64,000 nt of DNA from Delphinus delphis. Lineage: Eukaryota > Chordata > Mammalia > Artiodactyla > Delphinidae. Below, one piece after another: positions 28,501 through 40,500 of this stretch (position 1 is its first letter; each line of letters starts with the position of its first letter). The notes beneath the pieces are model-generated. The model was given only the letters and a program-made list of their open reading frames with translations. It had not been told where the DNA came from and ran no database searches. The position numbers were made by a program, and so were the translations under genes. The stretch lies in assembly GCF_949987515.2 (NCBI RefSeq), contig NC_082697.1, forward strand, positions 26,419,730 to 26,483,729, read 5' to 3'.

Positions 28501-31500
28501 ACGCCTGCCTAGCTTTTGAAGCAAATCCCAAATTTCAGATCTTTCACCTGCAAATATTTTCATATCAATCTCTAAAAGTACTCATAAAAACAATTACATG
28601 GAGTAATACAGAGTGCATTTATCATGCAAATCTTCTTGCATATTATTACAAAAGGTACACAATATATAAAAATATGACTACTTGAAGGCACTGAAAAGTG
28701 ACCAAAAGCAGGCAGAAAAAAGAGAAACATTTATCCATGAAAAGCAACTACAAAGGTTAAGAGTTATGAGTTAGTAGCTTTTTTGCCTGAGGGCACACCC
28801 CAAATGCGGCAGCTCCAGCAGCAGAAAACTCTAATCTCATTGGCCGTAGATAACGGAAGATAGAATTCAGGCCAGTACAGCAGCTGGAAATAGGAGGAAA
28901 GTCCCGGTAGTGAAAGAGCTACAGAAAAGGTATCACCCAAAGTCTGAGCCAAAACTCTGCACAAATTCCTATGTATTACTATATATGCTAACTATGCATG
29001 TTTAGAGGAGACTGGGGGGCCCAGTGAAAAAGCAGAAACTGGTGAGGTGTCCATCCTTAAAAGACATAAATGCACTAGGTAAGACACTGGTGAGTTCACT
29101 GGTTTTTATTTGATTCAGTGCACTCCCCAATGTGTATATAGTAGAATGGCACACAGCTAAAGTCTTACTAGCTTTAGGTATCAGAAGACAAACATTAGGG
29201 CTGGCAAAACAACTGGAAATTTAGAGGCAAAATGAGAAGCAAGAGAACCAGAGAGGATGAACACTTAAGCCTCAGTATAAACTCTACTCGGTCTTGGCTG
29301 ACCACTAACATTTTCAGGCACAGGGGAGACTCCAGGGAGCCAGACTAAAAAAACAACTGTATATGCAGATATATGAATGGCCAGTAATCAAATGAAAATG
29401 TGATCAACATCATCAGTCATCAGAAAAATACAAATTAAAAACACAATGAGGGACTTCCCTGGTGGTTCAGTGGTTAAGAATCTGCCTGCCAATGCAGGGG
29501 ACACGGGTTCCAGCCTTGGTCCAGGAAGATCCCACATGCCGCGGAGCAACTAAGCCCATGTGCCACAACTACTGAGCCTGTGCTCTAGAGCCTACGAGCC
29601 ACAACTACTGAGCCTGCATTCCACAACTACTGAGCCCACGCGCCTAGAGCCCATGCTCCACAACAAGAGAAGCCACCGCAATGAGAAGCCCGCACACCAC
29701 AACGGAGAGTAGCCCCTGCTCATTGCAACTACAGAAAGCCTGAGCACAGCAACAAAGACCCAAAAAATAAATAAGTTTATTTTAAAAAAAATACAATGAA
29801 ATATCATTAAAGAGACTGACAATACCAAGTGTTGGCCAGGATATGGAGCAACTGATACTCTCATATACTGCTAATGGGAATGTAAAATGGTACAGTCACT
29901 TTGGAAAAATTCTGTTTCTTATAAACATACACTTAGCAGTACGTCCAGCAATTTCACTCCTAGGTATTCACCCAAGAGAAACACGTCCTCACAAAAATCT
30001 ATACGCAAACTACTCATAGCACCTTTATTTATAATAACCCCAAACTGGAAACAATTCATATGTCCTCAACTGGTTAATGGATAAACTGTGGTATATCCAT
30101 CCAACAGAATTTATTATCAGCAATAAAAAGGAACAAAATATTAATATATGCAATGACATGAATGAATCTCAAAAGCACATGCTAAGTGAAAGAACTCAGA
30201 TATAAAAGAGTACATACTATACAATTCCATTTATAAAAATATCTAGAACAGGCAAAGTTAATCTATGGTGACAGAAATCAGAACAGTGGCTGCCTCTGGG
30301 TGGGAGGTGGGAAAGTGAGAAGGCAGAAAGAACAGTAAAAGTTGAATTTAAAGGGAGAGGAATAAGGGAATGTTCTGAGGTGATGGAATTTGTTCTATGT
30401 TGGTATCGTGGTTGCATTATAGACTTGTCAAAACTAATCAGACTGTGCCCTCAAGAGCTGTACATTTTACTATATGTAAATTATACCCCAATAAAATTAG
30501 TTAATTTTTTTAAAATGGACAGAGTTTCATTAAAAATTAGAAGGAAAGAAGGCAACGTACATGAAGACATGGCCATTTTGGACCACTACTTAAATTCAAT
30601 ATACAATGATATTATAAAGTCAAGAGAAGAACTGCTGAATGTCTTTAGGGAGAAGTTGCTAAGGGATGAGACTATAAAAATTAAAACATATATGTGGGGC
30701 TTCCCTGGTGGCGCAGTGGTTAAGAATCTGCCTGCCAATGCAGGAGACACGGGTTCAAGCCCTGGTCCGGGAAGATCCCACATGCTGCGGAGCAACTAAG
30801 CCCGTGCACCACAACTACTAAGCCTGCACTCTAGAGCCTTCGAGCCACAGCTACTGAAGCCCACATGCCTAGAGCCCGTGCTCCGCAACAAGAGAAGCCA
30901 CCGCAATGAGAAGCCCATGCACTGCAAAAAAGAGTAGCCCCGCTCGCCACAACTAGAGAAAGCCCATGCACAGCAACAAAGACCCAACACAGCCAAAAAT
31001 AGATAAATTTATTTTAAAAATATATGTGGTAAAGCAACACCTGCATGGAAAAATTATTATTATAGACTAAGGCCTTATTGACTTTTAACTATTCTGAGTC
31101 AAAGGAGTTTTAGCCATCTTTTAGCTTATCCATCAAAATCATGTGAGAAGAAAATAGTAGGAAATTTGTATGATTATCTATACCTTCCTATTCCATCTGC
31201 TCTTCTTTTCTAGATTAGGCATCCCTAGACTAAGATAAATCTGAGATCTAAGATAAATGGCACTAATGTTTTACCTCTTTATGCATTTTCATAATGCAGT
31301 CTCATTTACAAACTACTACCACATGTTATCCTATTTGGCCAGTTCTTGCAATAAGCCTGAGAGAGACGGTTATTCTCAGTAAACTAAGGTTTTGAGTAGT
31401 AGAGATACCTGCCTTTAAAACAAATGAAACAAAAACAATTCAGATCTTCTGATTCTGTGAACAGCTGGCTTTCTGTCATACCATCATTTCCCAAAAGCAT

Positions 31501-34500
31501 TCAAAAATTCATTCAGAATGTGGGGCAATTTTAGTAATATACATATTCAAAATGCAGAAGCCAAGACACTAGCACTATCTTGGACTCTGAAGGAATCTAT
31601 AGGATACTGGGTCCCTTTTCCATAGGGACTTAACAATCTAAACATGGAACAGAAACCACAGAATCAACCTGTAGCAATCTCTTAAATTTCCTGTGATAGC
31701 TGGTTGAATCTCACAGAATTTTTCAATTAAAAGGGGCTTCTTCACCAGAAAAGATTAAAGTAAGCATGTATGATACCATCTTCAAAAGGTGATCCCCTTA
31801 CACCAGCATGAGGGTTTGTAAAGGGTAATTTCATTACTTCTGAGCAATTGTATTATAAATACTCTGCCATTCCTCAATATTGTTGACATCAAAGTATAAA
31901 GCATTAAATAGTTCTGGAATTTATTTATTTATTTTTAAATATTTATTTGTTTATTTGGCTGCACCGGGTCTTGGTTGCGGCACTTGGGATCTTCATTGCA
32001 GCATACGGTTCTTTTAGTTGTGGTATATGGAATCTTTAGTTGTGGCATACGAACTCTTAGTTGCAGCATGTGGGATCTAGTGCCCTGGCCAGGAAACCAA
32101 CCCGGGACCCCTGCATAGAGAGCGTGGAATCTTAGCCACTGGACCACCAAGGAAGTCCCCAGTCCTCGAATTTAAACTCTGTGGGTGAGTGGTAATTATT
32201 AGATGGTGAAAGTTTTTTTGGCCATGTTGTGCGGCTTGTGGAATCTAAGTTCCCCGACCAGGGATTGAACCCAGGCCATAGCAGTGAAAGTGCTGAGTCC
32301 TAACCACTGGACCACCAGGAACTCCCAAGTGAAAGTTTTTAAAAATCTAATTCAAATAATCTTTTGATTAGTGCCATCTGAAGGCAACTAATATTAAGAC
32401 TAACAGCTTTGTTTTGGTTAAAAAGAGGATACTGATACAACATTCAAAGACATTGGATTTTCAGAGGTTCCTAGTGCCAAGAGTACAGCTTACCCCACCC
32501 ATCCATCCACCCCTTCACTCAAGACTTTATTCAGCTTTGCTCCTGCAAGACACTGTTAGGTACTAGGGATACATGACACTTGCCCTTATGAAGTTTATTT
32601 ACAACCTATACACAGGAAAAAAAAAAAAACCTGCCACATATCCATACAAATAAATGTAAATGGCAACCCATGTTGACAGCGCAAATAGCAAGGACTTTGG
32701 AACCAAAGTGATCAGTCTGAATCCTGTCTCTGAAATAAATCTGCCTTGGGCAAGCAACTTAGTACATCTGAGCCCTTATCTATAAATTAAGCATGTTACC
32801 TACAACTCATAAATGTTATGAAGATTAAATAAGGTAACATGAAGAGTCTAATGTAGTATGGAACACATAGTAGGTGCTCCAGTAACTCTTCGTTGAAAGT
32901 TATTAATATAACCACCACTTCGAACACCAAAACAGTCTTACCTCTGAGGCTGAGCTAGAATATTTCTTGATGTGGTTCCTTTGACTTTCAGAGAAGAACA
33001 AGCATTTGTTGGAATGGACTCTTCCACCAGGTTTTCTTTTTCTGCCTCTTTGTTATAAGTGTTGTCAACTGCAAGAGAGCAAAAACTAGTCAGTACTCAA
33101 ATCCCAAGGAAATGAGTTGGAGATGAGAGATACATGTGTATATATATGACTTAATACAGAATTCTAGATTGCAAATTGTGTGTGTATGTGTGTGTGTATC
33201 CCTCCTAAGCAGTGAAATCTTATGCAGAAGAGCAATTTATAAAAGCTACTTTGGTTGAAGCAGAAATGAAGTATCCAGGGCCCTGCCTATTTGCCAGCCT
33301 AAGGCATCACCTCAGAAAAAAGTATCCCAAACACATTCTTATGACATTTTTTTTTAACATCTTCTCATGACATTTTAAAAAGATAAAATTCTGAAAGCTT
33401 CCACAGAGAAAAAGAAATCACCTAAGGAAGGAAAATAGGATAAGCTGAATTCCTCATCAGTAACACAGGACGATAAAAGATAACAGAATAATGCCTTCAG
33501 AAAAGTCAAGAAAAAATCTTTTAATCTGCAATTCTATATTAAAAGTAGCAAGGAAAAAGCAACAAGTTACATACAAGGAAATTCCCATAAGGCTATCAGC
33601 TGACTTTTCAGCAGAAACTGCAGGCCAGAAGGAAGTGGCACGATATATTTAAAGTGATGAAAGGGAAAAACCTACAACCAAGAATACTTTACCCAGCAAG
33701 GCTCTCATTCAGATTTGATGGACACATCAAAAGTTTTACAGACAAGCAAAAGCTAAAAGAATTCAGCACTGCCAAAAGCAGCTTTATAAGAAATGTTAAA
33801 GGGACTTCACTAAGTGAAAAAGAAAAGACCACAACTAGAAACATGAACATTACAAAAGGAAATATCTCATTGGTAAAGGCAAATATACAGTAAAAGTAGT
33901 AAATCAACCACATACAAAGCTAATAGGAAGGTTAAAAGACAAAAGTAGTAAAATCATCTGTATCTACAATAAGCAGTTAAGGGATACACAAAACAATTAG
34001 ATGTAAAATATGATGTCAAAACAGTAATCATACAGGGAGGAGAGTACAAATGCAGGGTTGTTAAAATGCATTTGAAATTATGAGATCAGCAACTTAAAAT
34101 AGAGACATACAGATTGATAAATATAAACCTCACAGTAATCACAAACCAAAAATCTATAATAGATACACACACACACAAAAAGAGAAGGAATCCAAATATA
34201 ACACTAAAGACAGTCATCAAACCACAAGGGAAGAGAACAAAAAAAGAACAAAGGAACAAAACCTGACATACAAAAACAACCCCAAAACAATTAACAAAAT
34301 GGCGATAAGTAGATACATATCAATAATTACTTTACATGCAGATGGACTAAATGTTCCAATCAAAAGACACAAAGTGGCTGAATGGATACAAAAACAAGAC
34401 CCATATATATGCTGCCTACAAGAGACTCACTTCAGATCTAAAGACACACTCAGACTGAAGGTGAGGGGATGGAAAAGAGTATTCCATGCAAATAGAAATC

Positions 34501-37500
34501 AAAAGAAAACGGGGTGTCAATAATGATATCAGACAAAATAGACTTTAAAACAAAGAATGTTACAAGAGACAAAGAAGTACACTACATAATGATCAAGGAA
34601 TCAATCCAAGAAGAAGATATAGCAATTATAAATATATATGCACCCAACAGAGAACCACCTAGATACAGAAAGCAAATATTTACAGACAGAAAGGGAGAAA
34701 TTGACAGTAACACAATAACAGTAGGGGACTTTTAACACCCCACTTATATCAATGAACAGATCATCCAGACAGAAAACCAGTAAGGAAACACTGGCCTTAA
34801 ATGACATATTAGACCATATATAGAGAGAGAAAACATTCTATCCAAAAGCAGCAAAATACATATTCTTTCCAAGTGCACATGGAACATTCTCCAGGATAGA
34901 TTACATGCTAGGCCACAAAACAAGCCTCGGTAACTTTAAGAAAACTGAAATCATATTAAGCATCTTTTCTGACCATAACACTATGAGACTAGAAGTCAAC
35001 TATAAGAAAAAAACTGCAAGAAACAAAAACACATGGAGTCTAAACAATATGCTACTAAACAACCAATGGATCACTGAGGAAATCAAAGAAGAAATCAAAA
35101 TATACCTGGAAACAAATGAAGACAAAAACACAATAATCCAAAAATCTATGGGATGCAGGAAAAGCGTTCTAAGAGGGAAGTTTATTGCAATAGAAGCTTA
35201 CCTCAGGAAACAAGAAAAATCTCAAACAACCTAAGCTTACACCTAAAGAAACTAGAAAAAGAAGAACAAACAAAACACAAAGTTAGTAGAAGGAAAGAAA
35301 TCATAAAGATCAGAGCAGAAAGAAATGAATAAGCGGAAATAAGTGAAATAGAGACTAAAAAAATAGAAAAGATCAATGAAACTAAGTGTTGGTTCTTTGA
35401 GAAGATAAATAAAAGTGATAAACCTTTAGCCAGACTCTTCAAGAAAAAAGAGAGAGGGCCAAAATCAATAAAATCAGAAATGAAAAAGGAGAAGTTACAA
35501 CTCACACCACAGAAATACAAAGGATCATAGGAGATTACTACAACCATCTATATGCCAATAAAATGGACAACCTAGAAGAAATGGACAAATTCCTAGAAAT
35601 GTAAAATCTCCTAAGACTGAACAAGGAAGAAATAGAAAATACGAAGAAACCAATTACTAGCAATGAAATTGAATCCATAATTTTAAAAAAACTCCCAACA
35701 AACAAAAGTCCAGAACCAGATGGCTTCACAGGTGAATTCTGCCAAACATTTAGAAGAGGTAACACCTATCCTTCTCAAGCTAGTCCAAAAAACTGCAGAG
35801 GAAGGAATGCTTCCAAACTCATTCTATGAGGCCAGCATCACCCTGGTACCAAAACCAGACAAAGGTATCATAAAAAAGGCCAATATCACTGATGAACATA
35901 GATGCAAAAATCCTCAACAAAATGTTAGCAAACCAAATCCAACAATATATTAAAAGGATCATACACCATGATCAAGTGGGATACCATATCTTCTTTATCC
36001 ATACCACATACCACTATAAGGAGAAATAAACAAATCCACAATTATAGTCTAAAATTTCAATACCTCTCTCTCTAATTGATAGAACAAGTTGACAGAAAAA
36101 TCAGTAAGATTATAACAGCCACAAATAATATATAAGCAAATGAGCATGGCTGTATTCCAATAAGACTTCATTTACAAAAATACGTTGTGGTCAAATTATC
36201 ATGAAGATGTAACAATTACAAACATATACATACCTAACAACAGAGACCCAGATACCCGAAGCAAAAACTGACGAAACTCAAGGGAGAAATAGCCAATTCG
36301 GCAATAATAGTTGAAGACTTCAATATCCCTACTTTCAATAATGGACAGAGCCATTATTATATTATAGATAATCAATAAGGAAACAGAAGACTTGAGCAAC
36401 ACTATCAACCAACTTGACCCAACTGACATTTATGTAACTCTCCACCCAATGACGGCAGAATACACATTTTTTTTTTTAAGTATACCCAAGTACATTTACC
36501 AAGACAGACCATATTCTGGGCCATGAAACAAGTCTCAATACATTTAAAAGAGTTCAAGTCATACAAGTATGTCCTTTCACCACAGTAGAAATCCCCCAAG
36601 AAATCAATAACAGATAAGATTTTTGGAGCACCCCCACCCCAAATATTTGGAAATTAAATAACACACAGGTAACTAGCAACTAGTAGATAAATTAAGTCCT
36701 GGAGATCTAAATGCATAGCATAAATGTTATAATCAACAATACTGTATTATGAACTTCAAAGTTGATGAGACTAGATCTTAATTGTTCTCATCACAAAAGA
36801 AATGATAATTATGTGATATGATAGAGGTATTAATTACATTGCACTATATAAATGCATCAAATCAACACTCTGTACATCTTAAACTTACACGATGTTATAA
36901 GTCAATTATATTGCAATTAAAAAAAACACATAGGTCGGGACTTCCCTGGTGGTCCAGTGGTTAAGAATCCGCCTTCCAATGCAGTGGACGTGGGTTTGAT
37001 CCCTGGTCTGGGAACTAAGATCCCATGTGCCGCTGGGCAACTAAGCCCACACGCCGCAACTACTGAGCCCACGTGCTCTGGTGCCCATGCAGCACAACTA
37101 GAGAGCCTGTGCACCACAACTAGAGAAGCCCGTGCAGCCAAAATAAAAAAACAAACAAAAAAACCACACAGGTCAAAGATCTCAAAAGGGAAATTAAAAG
37201 TATTTTGAATGGAATGAAAATAAAAACATAGCATTTCAAATTTATGGGATGTGGCTAAAGAGGTACTTAGGGGATATTTACAGCAGTAAACACATTAACA
37301 AAGAAGAAAGATTTCAAATCAATGGCTTCAGCTGCCACCTTAAGAAACATTATATATATATTGAACCCCAAAGTAAATAGAAGGGAAATAATAAAGAACA
37401 GAATGGAAATCAATGAAATAAAAACCAGAAAAACAATAGGAATAAACAAAAACAAAACCAATGAAGCCAAAAGCTGGTTCTTTGAGAAGATTATTAACAC

Positions 37501-40500
37501 TGATAAATCTTTAGCCAGACTGATTAGGAAAATAGAGAGAGATGACACAAATTACCAATATCAGAAATGAAAGAGGTGATATCACTACAGAATTTATAAG
37601 TATCAAAAGGATAATAAGGAAACATTATGAACAACTTTTTGCCTATAAATTCAACAACTTGGATGACACAGACAAATTACTTGAAAAACAAACTACCAAA
37701 GCTTATTCAAGAAGAAACAGATAATCGATATCTGTTAAAGAAATTGAATTTTTAGTTAAAAACCTTCCTGCAAAGAAAACTCCAGACCCAGATGGCTTCA
37801 CTGGTGAATTCTACCAAACATTTAAGAAAGATGTAATATCTATTTTACACAAATTCTTCCAGAGAAATGAAGAGAAGGGAATATTTATAGAGTAAGGCCA
37901 ACATTACTCTATCAAATCAAACAAAGGCATCATAAGGAAAACTACAGATCATTATTCCTCATGAACATAGATGAAAAATTTTTAACAAAAAAATGTAGCA
38001 AACTGAACCTAAAATATATATAAAAAGAAAAATACCATCCTGACCAACTGGGGGTTCATCCCAGAAATGAAAGGTTGGCTTAAAATTGGAAAAACAGCAT
38101 AACTGAGCATAGTTAAAGAATAAAAGAAAAAAGAAAAAAATTCATGTAAACTTCTTAATAAATGCAGAAAAAGCATATGAGAAAATCTAGCTTCCATTAC
38201 TATAAAAATTATCAGCAAAATAGGAATAGAAGGGAAATTCCTCAACCTGATAAAGGGCATCTATGAAAAAACTACAGTTAACATCATACTTAATGGTGAA
38301 AGCCTGAATGTTTTTGCCGTAAGATCAGGAATAAAACAAGCATGTCTACTTCTCTACTCCTATTCAGCATCCTACTAAAGGTGCAGTATGCAAGAAAGAA
38401 AAAAACAAAAGGCAGATAACATAATCACCTTTGTAGAAATCTGATGGAATCTACAAAAAAGATACAAACACTACTGAGTTTAGAAGATTGTAGGATATAA
38501 TATCGACATAGAAAAGATATTTGAGCTGGAACTTGAATGATAAGTAAGGACTTCTCAGTTAGATTAAAGGTATTCAAGGCAGAGGGAATAGCACGGAGAC
38601 AGGTAAGAATGTGTGCTAACAAAGAACAAAAAGACTGTGGGGCCCAAGGGGTATACATGCATGGAAGCAGTGTACATGGTCTTTGCCACATGATGGGTCA
38701 TGCAGAGGTCTCTTGCTCTGGGGCTTACTGCTGATATAACAGTCTTAACCTGAAAGTGGTCCAGACAAACTAGGTACATCACATCCTCTTTCAATTCAAG
38801 AAGAGCACAAAGACCATCAAAGCAACAGAAAATCTGCCACACTTCTAAGCACCTCAAGTGAAACGTGCACATAGTTCTAACCTCTTATGCAAGAAAGATG
38901 GATGTAAAAGTTCAGGATCCTTGTCCAGATCCCAAATTCAATAGATATCCCTTGTACTCATGAATGAACTATTTAAAAGTCGGCCTGGGGGCTTCCCTGG
39001 TGGCGCAGTGGTTGAGAATCTGCCTGCCAATGCAGGGGACACGGGTTCGAGCCCTGGTCTGGGAGGATCCCACATGCCATGGAGCAACTAGGCCCGTGAG
39101 CCACAACTACTGAGCCTGCGCGTCTGGAGCCTGTGCTCCGCAACAAGAGAGGCCGCAACGGTGAGAGGCCCGCGCACCTGCAATGAAGAGTGGTCCCCGC
39201 TTGCCACAACTAGAGAAAGCCCTCACACAGAAACGAAGACCCAACATAGCAAAAATAAATAAATTAATTAATAAACTCCTACCCCCAACAACAATAACAA
39301 CAAAAAGAGTACATGTGAATTCCAGAGTTTACTTATGAGGAGGTGCTATTAAAAATAAAAAAGTCAGCCTAGCAACTCAGACTCTGCAAACTACACAAGT
39401 TCACTGAAAACAGCTATTTCCTGATATGGCCCTCTAGTTATTGGTATGACTGAGGCTAGTTTCAGATTTACCCATAAGATTAATTTTCAAATGTTCTAAA
39501 TTGATTGTGGTGATGACTGCACAACTGTGCTGTGAATATATGAAAAAACATTGAAATGTACATTTTAAGCAGGTGAATTGTATGATATGTGAATTATATC
39601 TAAATATAGCTACTATTTCAAAACAAGAATCATTTTTGAGGATTTAAAGAATACTTTTTTGTTTTAATCAAATAGACAGTATCTTGCAGATTTAGTAACT
39701 ATTAGTTTAAGTGTCAATCATCTTTTAAAATCAGATACATGACTCAAAGAATTCTTGTACAGTTAGCAAGCAGTACATTCTTCCCTCCTGCTGTTTTGTT
39801 TCCCAGCCAGACCGAGGTTAGGTTACATTAAATCTAGTCATAAAAACAAAATAGTTATACATCTGGCAATAAAATTCTATGTTAGCTTAATTTCCAAAAG
39901 ACTGGGAAAAAAAAAAAGAAGAATGCAGCACATCATTAGTTTCACGTTTCACCATGAAATGAATAAATGAATTAACACATTTCACCAATTAAAATCCAAG
40001 GGATACATCATTTAGGTAATTTCCCCAGATCCCTCAGGTTCCTAATATACTGTTCGACCATTCTGCCAAGCAGCTTTTTTCTAAGATGTTCTTTCTTACC
40101 TGGTCTCAAAGGTGTGACATCTTGCTGAAGATTAGCTGTTCTCAGAGGAGTTTTGCTCTGAAAAAGCCCTCCTGTACCATTCTTCCCAGGAAACTTATTC
40201 TCCAAATTGGCCTTCTCTTCTGTGAAAAGGTAAAATCACCATCGTGTAAACAATCAGCAAAGAATGCAAAATAAATTAGTGCCATACACCTAATATGGGG
40301 CCTAAATAAAGCCTTCTACCAGTATACTTCTAACTCATTTGCAAGTACCAGCAAAGTCCTAGTGATCAAAAAGGAATAAGTACATATTATATGTCAGAGA
40401 TAGCGACTGCAAAAACTATCACTAAAACACTGGCAACACTGAACAATGTATTATAGAAAAGAAGTGCAGACTCTGCATTGTGAATAGCTCCTTATCTTTG

